DNA of 64,000 nucleotides from Massospora cicadina (lineage: Eukaryota > Entomophthoromycota > Entomophthoromycetes > Entomophthorales > Entomophthoraceae). The notes beneath the pieces are model-generated. The model was given only the letters and a program-made list of their open reading frames with translations. It did no database searches and had not been told where the DNA came from. The stretch's first letter is position 1, and every line of letters begins with the position of its first letter. Positions 43,164-53,639 of the stretch are shown here, piece by piece. The DNA lies in NCBI GenBank assembly GCA_022478985.1, contig JAKSZP010008021.1:1-64000 (forward strand). Reading direction: 5' to 3'. The translations under genes and the position numbers were made by a program.

Positions 43164-44312
43164 TGTCAGGCAAACAGCAGGTTAGAATTAGACTGGCCTG
43201 CCAGCCCAGGTGCTGGAGCACCCAAATGGCAAACCAGAATGCCAAAGGCACTGATGCTGGTACAATGGATATGAAACTAGAGAGGATATTTTCTAATAAC
43301 TGCTGATGAGCCAGAATCTTGTACAGGCACATAATGAAATACCAGACAAATATGGCCGTTAAGCCTAAGGGGTGTGTGAGTGCCAGCGGAAAGGCAGTTT
43401 ATTTTTCAACATAAAAAATAAAAGTTGGTTAAGGATTTTTAATGGAAAATAAAGAACAAAAATTGACCAACAACTTTCACAGTGCGATGCAACTGATTAA
43501 ATAGCAGTTGCTAGATTGGGAACACGCAGGGATCAGGTCCCTCAAGTTTGACTAACCGCTGAATTACTTGGGGATGGGGCAGATAAGCTCAATAGGAACT
43601 GACATCAAAGGATTTGGCAGCAGGCCGAGTCACTGTTGGTTTGACCTCAAACGCCCAAACTGAGGCTCAACTGCATTTCCAACGATTAGCATGATGGCGT
43701 CTAGCCCAACAAACAGTGGAAATCCCCCAATGACACCCCATGTAGGGGCAGTCCCAATTGGTTGAGAAATGGGTTCAGGATGCCCAACCCACCCATGCCC
43801 AGTTGCTGGGCTGTTTGTTTGGTCAAAGGCGTTGCGTCAGCCACAACTCCCAATTTGCTGGAAGGGAGCTTCGAACTATTATTGATGGTGTCAAATGCTA
43901 CTATCTGTATGTTGGGGATCATCCCCAACAATTCTGAAAGGGGGTTATTTTTGATGATCACTCTATTGGCTAAATTAAAACTGTCGGCAATTCTGGCTGA
44001 AAATCAAATATCATCCCTTTATGACTATGTGGATTCCAATCATTGAGCTTGTTTCCAATAATTTTTAGACCAATTGACTTCAGTTTGCCGATCTTGGCAC
44101 AGATTTCCCTGATCTGGTGGACAAGTTCAGCTGAGGTGAGCGAGGGCACTATGGGAGGGATCCAAAGAGAGAGCTATTACCCAGCGTTCATCTACCACAT
44201 GGGCGAGGTTACCCTGGGTAACAAGGGGTACAGCCACCCTTTTCAGAACCTTTTTACTCAGAAATGGGAAGAGAGCCTTATTGACACACAGGGGACGTTC
44301 CCGGGACTTACA
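43164..44312 (-). repeat. Element D 5' LTR
   Basis: 1149 bp, TGTCAGGCAAACAGCAGG to GGGACTTACA in + view. Same length as the 3' copy despite visible substitutions. Confidence 0.92.
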
Positions 44313-44317
44313 TTATC

Positions 44318-44476
44318 AATTTTTAGCTGATTACAGCATCTGGAAATAAAACCCTTATGCAATCAAATATCTATTATCTATTTTAAGGCCACTACCATCA
44401 TAAAGCTCCTTTCATTTATCAAAATTATTTAACTTCTTGTGCAGTTGTAATTTGAGCCTAAGCACTGATTACAACA
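44318..44476 (+). repeat. Element H 5' LTR, second part
   Basis: Resumes after the TTATC duplication and ends AGTTGTAATTTGAGCCTAAG then ACTGATTACAACA, the family end seen in F and in the right LTR of H. Confidence 0.85.
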
Positions 44477-44478
44477 TT

Positions 44479-44497
44479 TGGTGCTCACTACAAGAGC
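44479..44497 (+). other. Primer binding site of element H
   Basis: TGGTGCTCACTACAAGAGC, 2 nt after the LTR. It resembles the sites of A, B and F. Confidence 0.75.
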
Positions 44498-44559
44498 TAC
44501 TTTTGGTAGCTTTTTTTCTGTTATAAAAATCAAAAATGTCATATTCTTATGAATGTTCC

Positions 44560-45596
44560 TGGGTGCCCCCCAGAGGTTTTGTAAGATTAACCCAGCTAAG
44601 AAGAGGGCCCATTGAGTTCTAGTCTCATGGGCCTATTTTTTGATGCGTTCAAATGTATTGAAAATACACCTAAGACCCTGCGCCGCCTTAGCAGCCTTGT
44701 TTTACTAATAGACAAGGAAGTTACTATTACCAATCTATAATGGTAGCTGGACACTTTAAAAATCTGGTTCAATACAGAGGGCAAATAATCTGGTTTCTAA
44801 ATTCTCGTTTGATCAAGCCTATCCAGAGACAGGTAAAGGCTGACCAAAAAAAACAAGGTGGAATGGCGTAACTTCAAAATCTTAGTAAAGCGCTCCGCCA
44901 AGATGCCAAAAATGCCAACTGTAAGTGTAGACAGAAGCTCATTTAAGATGATCCCTCAGATATAATTCCAATGATCATGTGGAGCCAGTTGTGTCCAACT
45001 TTCCTAACGTATTGACCACTGTACCACTAAAACAGTTACTAATAGCCCTGCCTCTGAGTCCACCACTTCTGTTAGTCCTGGTCACCATGACACCAATATT
45101 GGACACTCCAGGGATCCGTCCCATAATTATCAGGCAACTGCTCATCACGTTAACCCTGTTAACTTGCCCAAGTTTGATAATTGTGAAAAATATATATACC
45201 TTCATGCCTTTATTTTAAATAACTGTGTAAGAATACTACTGATCAGGTAAACTGGCCACATTGATGAATTCATTGGACCCCTATAACCAAGAGTTGGTGA
45301 TGCCAAAGATATGTGAAGCTGGCATGGCATATCTTAATGTGAAAAACATTATTAACAAGGAGCTAGTAAACAGAACTGATGATACGTCAGAAAACTGCCT
45401 TCCTGTCTATCTACTTTAACCCTGGTGAATAAGTATTATCCTATGGACCATTTTTATTATGAAGCCCAGGTGTTGTATGAGGATAAGGTTCTGAGCCACT
45501 ATGATGCTCAGATCATTTTATGACTTGCCTGCAATCCCTACAAGGGCTTGTATTGGGCCATGTTCTATGTTTTGAATTCTGATATTACTATCATGG
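44560..45596 (+). pseudogene. Element H gag remnant
   Basis: A PKFD start near 45170 with ENIYTFMP nearby, LATLMNSLDPYNQELVMPKI near 45253 in a broken frame, YLNVKNII near 45330, EAQVLYE and LSHYDAQI near 45465-45510, LYWAMF near 45550. It follows element F residue for residue in order. It is cut at TIIEMVNY by insertion of solo LTR I; the remaining codons are at 56153. Confidence 0.7.
45592..45596. repeat. Target duplication of solo LTR I, left copy
   Basis: CATGG, against CATTG at 56148-56152 (one change). Joining at this site restores the H reading T-I-I-E-M-V-N-Y, parallel to T-I-I-K-L-V-D-Y in F. Confidence 0.7.
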
Positions 45597-46992
45597 TGTT
45601 GGGGTTTTTCCCACCTTTCCGACTTCCTAGGTTATCTGCTGGTTTGCTAGGGGATAAGTCCCACTAGCAAATGAATTGGATATTAGGTGATTTCAATTTT
45701 GGCTTAATAATGTCCACGATTTTTGGGTAATTCGCCAGGTTTAATCCATCAGGATCAATTCATGCAAATGCCTAAGATCTCTTCTGGCAGAGTTGCTGAA
45801 AAATTGAGGCATCTAATAGCTGATCGTTGATCAACTATTAGGACACCAATTGGGATTGGATGGGTTTCATCACTGACTGATTGGGTATTTAATCATATTT
45901 TGAGGCGAGTGATGCCACCTACAACTAGCAAATTGATCAGTTGTTTTGTTACTTGCTATAATGGGTAAAGAGTCCCATTATTTAAGCATGTTGATAGTCA
46001 AATGTGGTTGGTTTGCTGTGATCAAGCAGAAACGTTAGGGACATGTTTTCTGGCTCTTTCTATTTCAGGTCTTTGGGATGTCCAACGGAGGAATCCATAG
46101 CCCAATGGATAAGATTATCGTCAGAAGAGACTTTGCAGATAAATTCAATGGCAACGGCTGCTGTTTCATGACTGAGGTGCCAACAGAGGAGTTGCGCACT
46201 GAATTCCTCTATAAATTCCCTAGCATTTTATAATAATAAAGTAGATCAGATCAGGATTTACGTTCAGATAAAAATAATCTCAAAGGTAGATTCTTATTCA
46301 GGTGTCACCCATCCTGGGGTTGATACAGGTTTTAGTAATTGATTGGCAAAGTTGAAAGAGGCTTTGTATGGCAGGTAGTTGTTGAAGACATTGGCTTATG
46401 TCTAGTACATTGAAGTGAGGAAGAAATCACTGAGATGTAAGAGGTTACCTGATTGAAATGAGAAAAAATTATAAAGAAAAATTGGCGTCTAACTGTTGTT
46501 CGAAATTAGCACTTCTTCATCTCTTGATTCAGACCATTCCATTATTATAAAAATGCACCTGATTGAGTGGTAATTGATTATAGAGAAGATGACTGGTTAA
46601 CTGTTGTCACACATTAGCACTTCTCTATTTTCTATAATAAGTTATTGTAAATTTTATCATTAATATTTAGATCACTTCATATTTTATAATAAGAGATCTT
46701 ACATGAGATTAAATCAGATCTTACACTAAAATAATTTGATATCAAATTCATATCATCTTCAGTTAATTATTGTTATAGTAAAATAATTTTGGACTCTTTT
46801 GTGTGATATGGAGTAAGGGTCATATATCCTTAGAAGAGAAGCAGGCCTTTGAAGTAGTCTCCGCCAACTCAGCGTGACAGGAACTAAGGCTGAGAACCTC
46901 TGAATCTGAGAGTGGATTAGGTTCAATCAAGATAAGGGAAGAAGTCTTTAATTGTCAACATAATCATTATTTCATGAATCATTCACAGTTTA

Positions 46993-46997
46993 GCATT
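46993..46997. repeat. Target duplication of element B, left copy
   Basis: GCATT, perfect match to 55985-55989. Confidence 0.92.
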
Positions 46998-48253
46998 TGT
47001 AAAGTGTTATATGTTTTCTGATTATTCTTGGTTAATAACCCCTATAAATATACTAACTGCACAGGTTTAGGTTTTGTGAAATTCTCCACGTTGTATGATA
47101 GTAGTTGATATAATTGTTAGTAGTATGGCGACTATTATCCGTAGTTGAATTGAAGTATTAGATTTCAGTCCTATGCTCAGCCAGTATTTTCTCTTGATAT
47201 ACTTATGATGGCCTGAATAGGAATTCGTTTCTCATACCGCCTAACTCAATCTACACGTAGATCCCTGATTATAGTTTCTCTTATTTTGACACACTGCCAT
47301 CAGCAATCCCCAATTTGATTCAGTTTCTTCTCTGGATCCCCTCTCAGATCCTTACTTTTTATCTTAAAGATTCTCCCAATTATTGCACAAAGCAATAATA
47401 TCCTTGAAAAAGAATTGAACTTGCAATGGATTCTGATAAAAGTATACTGTAAATTAGTGTACAGTAGTTTGTTGGATTCCTGCCATACATGGATCTCAGT
47501 CCACCCGGCCAATTAATTCCTTATCACCTGTATCAACCCAGGATGGGTGACACCTAAATGGAGAGTTGAACCGATCTTTATCTCTTCCAAACTTTGTGTT
47601 AGTGTGTGTTCTTTTATTAGTGAATTCTTTAGGGAATTTATAGTGGGGAATTTGGTGCCCAACCCTCAGTTGGCACCTCCTTGATAAAATGGCAGCTGTT
47701 GCCATTGAATAACACATCCTCATCTCAGCAGAGATGGTCTTCACCATCCTGGCTAGGATTCTGTCATTGGACATCCTCAAGATCTAAATAGGAAATAGTC
47801 AGAAAATGTGTCCCTAAAGTTTTCCTCTCATCCAAGTGAACCAACCATATTTGGCTAGCGTGCTGCTTAGGTAATTGGACTTATTACCCATTAAGGCAGG
47901 TCACACTCAACTGATTGTTTTGCTAGTTTCAGGTGCCATCACTCGCCTCGCAACCTAATTCTTAAATTCCCAATTGGTCAGTTATGAAACCTGACCAATC
48001 CCAATTGGTACACCTGATAGTTAATCACTATCAGATGCCCCTATTTCGTCAGCAACTCTGCCCGACAAGATCTTAAGCATTTATCCAGATCAATCCCCAA
48101 TGGATCCAACCAGGCGAATATACTAAAACTCCCTGATCATAGTTACTCTGAAATCAGGGTCAACTGATTTACAATTCACCTCACATTAGGGAATTATTCC
48201 CTGGAGATTCCTGGTAATCTAGACAGCTGGAATATGGGCAAAAATCTCAGCAC
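46998..48253 (-). repeat. Element B 3' LTR
   Basis: TGTAAAGTGTTATATG to AAAAATCTCAGCA in + view. It pairs with 54730-55984 along its length; notable shared text is TATCAACCCAGGATGGGTGA. Confidence 0.93.
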
Positions 48254-48266
48254 ATTCCCCCTCTTG
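48254..48266 (-). other. Polypurine tract of element B
   Basis: AAGAGGGGGAATG on the - strand beside the 3' LTR. Confidence 0.75.
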
Positions 48267-48343
48267 CCTAGATTTCCAGTGAGAAAAGGACTGGGCAGGA
48301 GAACACCACTTTGGTCACTTGGTTGAATACTTCATTGGCTTAA

Positions 48344-48733
48344 GTGGAGAATGATCATCAATACTCAACACTGCTTGGGACAACCTTTGGCATAAGGCGC
48401 TCTTCCTCTTCCTTCTTGCTACCGCCTACTCAGAGCGCAGTCCCCACAATCTACTGTTGTGTTGGGATAATTGATTTACTCATGAAGATATTAGTCCCAA
48501 GATACAGTTTTCCCCCGTCAGGACATATGACCCGCTGTCATATTCAGGATTCTTGGTCTGGCATCCTCAATTTCCTGATTTTCTCCTCATCCTCGATAGT
48601 AGACTCTTACCATCAATGTTTGTTTTGTGGCCCAATTAAGAATGCTCATTTATGTTCACCTTTGTTATTTTCTCTTCATAACATCTTGGCTCATATCATT
48701 CTTAATTTTTCTTTGGAGAGCTTATCCCATTAA
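48344..48733 (+). CDS. Open frame near the 3' LTR of element B, strand uncertain
   Basis: 129 codons on the + strand from MENDHQYSTLLG to a FSLESLSH end. The last 40 codons contain CLFCGPIKNAHL and align to element A in the same frame with the same stop. There, synonymous changes (TGC/TGT, GGT/GGC, AAA/AAG, CCC/CCT, TCT/TCC) suggest + strand coding. In the middle a - strand frame (NIDGKSLLSRMRRKSG) looks equally good. Cys-x2-Cys then His is knuckle-like but not a standard CCHC spacing. Confidence 0.4.
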   Translation: MENDHQYSTLLGTTFGIRRSSSSFLLPPTQSAVPTIYCCVGIIDLLMKILVPRYSFPPSGHMTRCHIQDSWSGILNFLIFSSSSIVDSYHQCLFCGPIKNAHLCSPLLFSLHNILAHIILNFSLESLSH

Positions 48734-48830
48734 TTTTGAGATTAATTTCTCCAAAATTGGAGCTTAATTGATTTCATAGTGCATAATTTTGACTATCATA
48801 AGTCCAACATCCCCCTCTCATCCAGCTCAT

Positions 48831-49756
48831 ATGTCAAATTCTAAGTCGCGGTACCAACAGCTGCTTAATAGTTTGTCTGATCAAGATCTTCAGCTCTTCC
48901 AGAAGATGAGTCAATCTGCTTGATGGAACCTTTCCTATGGTCCTACCAGGACTCATACTCCTAGTCAAGTACCAGTAGCTAGTCCTTTCATGGAATTATA
49001 GGAAATGTTAACCAACCCCACTGAAACCAGGTTAGCAATTGTCTCAAATGACTCACGACCAATCCTTCCTCTGTCATCAATTCCAGAGTTATATTTAAAG
49101 ACTCTCCTGGATTCAGATCCTTTTTGCAGATACTCCTAACATCATCTTCAAACCTCCTGAAGCAATGCCCTTCAATATTGATCATTCATTCCTCGCCGGA
49201 TTGGACTTGCTTCCAGAGTTCCTCTTCCAACTTGGTCTATATTACAAGCCAGCTGTCTTGGCCACTGAACTAACCATCAGCAACAGCGTAAATTTCGAGC
49301 TCCCCTATGCATAATTAAGGGTCCAAGTCACCAAGTCTTTATCCATAGCTCTGAATTCTTCCAATCTTGAAAACATCCTAGATCAGGATACCAAGCCTAT
49401 GATCTTTGCTTTTCCAGCCAAGTTCTTTGAAGTTGAGCCACGAAGCTTCCAGCCTCTCCCAGTTTCCATCGCTCTTTACGCTTCAGCTTCCAAGAAGCCT
49501 GTAGTCATTGCTTACAGGATACCATTCACTCCTTGCATGACTATCTCGTTTCTGGTGCATCACATTGGTATCTTCCATTGATGACTTTGATAGGGGCATG
49601 ATTTGGCAACCCCCATCTAGTATCCCTTTCTCATTGCCAGCCCATATGTCCAGTGTTCTTGATGAAGCCCATTGTCAAGCGCTCAAGGCTAGTCTTCAGG
49701 CTCTGGTGCCATATCATGATTACTCAGGGTTATTTGACGACTGCCTCTTCTTGTAA
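48831..49756 (+). pseudogene. Antisense ORF of element B (MSN protein)
   Basis: Begins MSNSKSRYQQLLNSLSDQ at 48831, opposite in strand to pol. After one stop it runs GPTRTHTPSQVPVASPF, PILPLSSIPELYLKTLLDSD, then after a shift FNIDHSFLAGLDLLPEFLF, YYKPAVLATELTISNS, VQVTKSLSIALNSSNLENIL, FFEVEPRSFQPLPVSIALY, KKPVVIAYRIPFTPCMTI, and in a further frame GMIWQPPSSIPFSLP and ALKASLQALVPYHDY. About 300 residues in all. Comparison with A shows a third-position excess (16 of 27 changes in 44 codons). Its opposite-strand frame with wobble at the same sites is full of stops. Function unknown. Antisense extra ORFs in this position are known from some plant Ty3 lineages; a relation is not shown. Confidence 0.65.
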
Positions 49757-50099
49757 GGTTGCTTCCCTCCCCACTCTGGGGTATTGCGTTTGGCTTCTTC
49801 CAACATTTCAATTTCCCTTCCCCTAGTTGCTTTCTTGCAGGGATCTGCATCCACTTAACAAACTTGGCTTCAAGTAGGACTAGCCCTCGCTAGCATCCAA
49901 TCTCACACAGATTTTGACGGGTTATCTACTCCTATTATGATCCATCCTCCCTACCCCATGAGGAGACATAGGTGGAATCATTATTGAATCCAGGATAATC
50001 AATAAAAAAACAAAAGTTATAAAGAATATCTATTTTTCTAAGCGATTTCTAATACTTTTTCAATTTTTTTATTAATCTTTTATTTTTTTCTTCTTTTTT

Positions 50100-50315
50100 T
50101 CCATGGGACTTGACCTTTTTTTGGTTCAGCGGTCCATCTTTTTATTTTATTCCCCCAAACTGGATCCTAGGTATACTTAGACCTACCAGTTTTCTATGGT
50201 TCAGAGGTCTTACTTTTTTAAAACTTAACCTTCTAGATTGGTTCAGTGGTCCTTATTTTGGACTTGACCAAATCATGAGGACATAACCAACTTATTGGTT
50301 CATGGTCCTTCAGGA
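50100..50315 (-). repeat. Duplicated block, copy 2 of element B
   Basis: + view: CCATGGGACTTGACC, GGTTCAGCGGTCC, AAACTGGATCCTAGGTAT, GACCTACCAG, ATGGTTCAGAGGTC, TGGTTCAGTGGTCC, AGGACATAACCAAC, GGTTCATGGTCC. Colinear with 53411-53635. A T-rich run precedes each copy. Confidence 0.82.
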
Positions 50316-50399
50316 ACTCTTTTATTATTTTTTTCCCTTGATCCATCGCTTTAAATACTTAGCTAGATTCAATTTACTATCCTTCCATCAAAGAGGTTC

Positions 50400-51400
50400 T
50401 TGATGGAGTAGGCGTCCATCACCGTCTTGGCAATAATCTTGAATGGACCTGACCACAACACATCCAACTTGTTTCTTCTCCCAAAACCATTCATATCACA
50501 ATAGGCAACTCTTTCGCCTATTTGGTATTCTGATAAGGCATGTCAGTTCTGATCATCTGTCATTTTCACTCATATCCTTTCCTTCAAAGTCATATCAAAT
50601 GATTGCAATTGCATTTTGATCAGGATATTCATCAATCAATTCAGGTACTGCTCGCACTCATCCCTGATGTTGGTTCCACCACTGTATATAAAATTGGCAG
50701 TAACGCGTCCTTCCTCCTGTATAACAGCTCAAACAGTGTTTTTCCTGTTGCTGTATGATGACTAAAATTGTAGGCAAACGTCACCAAACTCAGGTATGTT
50801 CCCCATGCGGATGTTCTTCCTGCAACCAGCTTCCTCAGCGTCGCAGCCAGCATTTCATTAACTTTTTCCACCAGTCCATTCATCTCTGGCTGGTAGGTTA
50901 CAGACATGACTCCTTGGATCCACAATATTTCATCTAATTATGGGATCACATGAGACATTAAATTTGTCTCATTGTCACTCAGCAGGACCTGCGGGCATCC
51001 ATGTCAGTATACTACTTGATCTAGGATAAACTTTGCAGTGCTGGTAGCGTCTACTTTTGTCAGAACCTTTGTCTCGACTTATCTCATCATATGGTTGATC
51101 ATAACTATGATGTACTTGACTTTCTTTGCTCATCATCAGTGGTCCCATCACATTGATAGACACTGTATGCCAATCAAATTCAGGGTGGACCAGTCGGTAT
51201 CCAGTCATATTCTTATGTGGCTTGTGCAACTGGCACTCCACACAACAAGCAGATAGTCTGTGACATCATAGTTGATTGACTCCCAGTAGTACAAGCATTT
51301 ATGGTAGATCGTTTTTCTCAGGCCTTCATGCCCGTCAACCTAATGAGTGGCTTGAATGATAGCTGCTCTTTCTGACAGCTTTGGGAATAGTAATTGCTTC
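50400..51400 (-). pseudogene. Element B integrase
   Basis: The zinc region near 51400-51250 is degraded (SERAAIIQATH, then a single preserved Cys in ECQLHKPHKN). HTVSINVMGPL near 51170 is the first acid region with Asp changed to Asn. The 94-codon frame 50925-50641 has GVMSVTYQPEMNGLVEKVNE, with the catalytic Glu kept, then LAATLRKLVAG, TFAYNFSHHTATGKTLFELL. It ends before block 2 without a chromodomain. Confidence 0.8.
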
Positions 51401-51970
51401 TCATTGATCATCTTAAAAACTTGTCCATCCATGGTCTCAGTGTTTTTCATCACTTTTTGCATTGCATCTTGGATTTCTTGGGGCTCGTTCCTGATTTCTC
51501 CGTCAACTACTCTCTGGAATAACTCATCCACCTGCTGGTATACCATCTGGACCATTGGTAATCTTGATAGGCCATCCACATTTTGATGAGAAGCCCCAGC
51601 TCGGTGGACAATCTCATAATTGTAAGCCTCTAACTTCAGTGCCCATTGGGTCAGTCATCCTTCTGGTTCTCATAAATTGTGAAGCCAATGCAACAAGAAG
51701 TGGTCCATAACCACTTTGAAGCGCGTTCTGTGAATGTACGCCCAAAACCGTTTACAGGCGTAAATGACCACAAGGCATTCACGCTCAGTTATGGTGTAGT
51801 TCCTCTTAGCGGCTGAGAGTGTCAAGCTCACATACGCCAATGGATATTTGTTCCCAAGTTCATCTACTCAGCTCAATATGGCACCAATCATCATTAATGA
51901 AGCATTGGTCTGTATAATAAATTCTCATTAGTTTGGATATTTCAAAATTAGAGAATCTATCAGTTACTGG
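51340..51970 (-). pseudogene. Element B RNase H and linker to integrase
   Basis: Near 51840-51690: AYVSLTLSAA-like strand, RNYTITERECLAVIYACKRF and FKVVMDHFLLHWL. The Glu and Asp of the TERE and MDH motifs are present. 51579-51340 is the linker (MDGLSRLPMVQMVYQQVDEL through MDGQVFKMINEKQLLFPKL), the usual RNase H to integrase connection. Confidence 0.78.
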
Positions 51971-52139
51971 TGTAACTCATAGGAGAATTCTGTACTTCTT
52001 CATTCCATACAAATCCTTTCTTTGGATCCTTCAGCATATGGAATAAGGGCTCAGTAATTCTAGAAAAATCCTATGTAAATCTTCTATAGTATTTGACCAT
52101 TCCAAGGAACACTTGGATATCTCAGACACTTTTCAGCAC

Positions 52140-52904
52140 TGCCATTCGTTTTATGGCTTTGATTTTCTGTGCTCACAGCTGCGGCTTACTAGAGTTGATC
52201 ACGAATCCCAGATATTCCAACTCTTTCCTGAAAAAGTGAAACTTCCTCAGCTTAATCTTCAGGTTGGCTGTGGACAGTCTCTTGAACACTTCCTCTAAGT
52301 GTTGCAAATGGTCAGTAAACGTCCTACTGAACACATTAATATTGTTCAAGCACACCAGGACGCACGACAACTTCAAGTCATTTAGTATAGCGTCCATGGC
52401 CTTTGGAACGTCGCATATGCATTGCACAGACCCTGGGGCATCCTTATCAGTTGATATAGCCCCTGAGCGGTGATAATCGCACATTTTTCTTATCTCCTCA
52501 GGGCTAATCGATTTGCCAATATCCTGATATCAGATCCATCATGGAGAAATACTTCACTTCTCTAAATTGATCTAATGCATCATCAATTCTTGGTAGGGTA
52601 TATGAATCTTTCTTCAAAATCTTGCTCAGCTTCCAGTTATTGATCACCACCCAATTAGAGCTATCCTTCTTCACAATAAGATCAGACTCTCCATGGGACT
52701 CGATGATGGAACTAGAAGCCCTTGCTTCACTATTTTGCTGATTTCTTCCTCCACTACTGCTTCAGCTACCTTTGACCATTGAATCATTATCATCCTGATC
52801 GACAAATTTTCCCCAGTATCAACCTTGTGTATCACATCTCTCGTGTATCCCAAGTTGTGATCATCCTGAAATAATTCCTGATACTTTTCAAGCAATTTGA
52901 GCAC
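52140..52904 (-). pseudogene. Element B reverse transcriptase
   Basis: 52904-52671: LLEKYQELFQDDHNLGYTRD and VVEEEISKIVKQGLLVPSSS are the standard RT N-terminal motifs. 52484-52173: PKAMDAILNDLKLSCVLVC followed by LNNINVFSRTFTDHLQHLEE. The YLDD box has become CLNN, both Asp lost through G-to-A type changes. FHFFRKELEYLGFVI ends the thumb. No intact copy of this active site remains in A, B or C. Confidence 0.85.
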
Positions 52905-52943
52905 CTCCTCCTGCTGTCCTTCTGTCAGATCAGCGAGTTGCTC

Positions 52944-53345
52944 TCAATCAACCAATAGGCTGATACTCTTTATTACCACAGCCAGTAATCCCATCTCATT
53001 AAGGGTCCCAAAATTGTGGAATTTCCTCAGTTTGGCCATCAGGATTAGATGAACAAATGTGACAATCTGATTCTTCTCAATCTTCATCAGTTTTTTGCTT
53101 AAATTCGCCAGGAGAACTTGAATTTCTCCATGGCCTGGCATTATTATTCCAGGAGCCACCCAAGGCACTACTTTGGAATTTTTCCAGGGGCCTCTGACTT
53201 CCTTCATAATGGCTGCTTCAGTATCTCTAATGATAACACCATGTTGACTATTATTTTTGATCCTGGCAGTATGGTTTTAGCACTCTTGATCCTCAGCAGA
53301 ATTCCCAATTTTCTAGGATTTCCATCAGCATCTCTCATCGCTTCC
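52944..53345 (-). pseudogene. Element B region between block 1 and RT
   Basis: 87-codon frame 53207-52944 (VVPWVAPGIIMPGHGEIQVL, KKLMKIEKNQIVTFVHLI). It corresponds to the segment after protease in C (about 19800-19400). The protease box and gag present in C are absent: similarity to C stops near 53330 and the block follows. This places the junction of an ancestral gag-protease loss. Confidence 0.6.
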
Positions 53346-53410
53346 TAGGTCCAAAAATCATGGACCAATATGATCAATTTTTGATATTTTATATATCTTT
53401 TTGTAATTAT

Positions 53411-53635
53411 CTTTTTCAATGGGACTTTTAATCTACAATTAGGTTCAGAGGTCCTTCTTTTCCCCTTCATACAAACTGGTTCCTAGGTATATTCTGACCT
53501 ACCATCTTTCATGGTTCAAAATCTTATTCTCTTAAGAGTTAATCATCTATTTGGTTCAGTGGTCCTCTTTTAGAACTTAACCAAAATATCAGGACATAAC
53601 CATTTAATGGTTCAGAGGTCCTATGGGAACATTGC
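53411..53635 (-). repeat. Duplicated block, copy 1 of element B
   Basis: + view: CAATGGGACTTTTAATC, AGGTTCAGAGGTCC, AAACTGGTTCCTAGGTAT, GACCTACCA, ATGGTTCAAAAT, TGGTTCAGTGGTCC, AGGACATAACC, TGGTTCAGAGGTCC. On the - strand the recurrent core is GGACCnCTGAACC, present four times in degenerate form. Confidence 0.82.
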
Positions 53636-53639
53636 AACT

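Larger units (their letters stand above)
31228..44312 (-). mobile_element. Element D: chromodomain Ty3/gypsy element, hosts element E
   Basis: LTRs 31228-32376 and 43164-44312, each exactly 1149 bp, TGTCAGGC to CTTACA in + view. Perfect target duplication TTATC at 31223-31227 and 44313-44317. Without E the element is about 6.0 kb. On the - strand: protease, RT (split by E), RNase H, integrase, chromodomain. Gag is missing: only about 170 bases separate the 5' LTR from protease. Confidence 0.93.
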
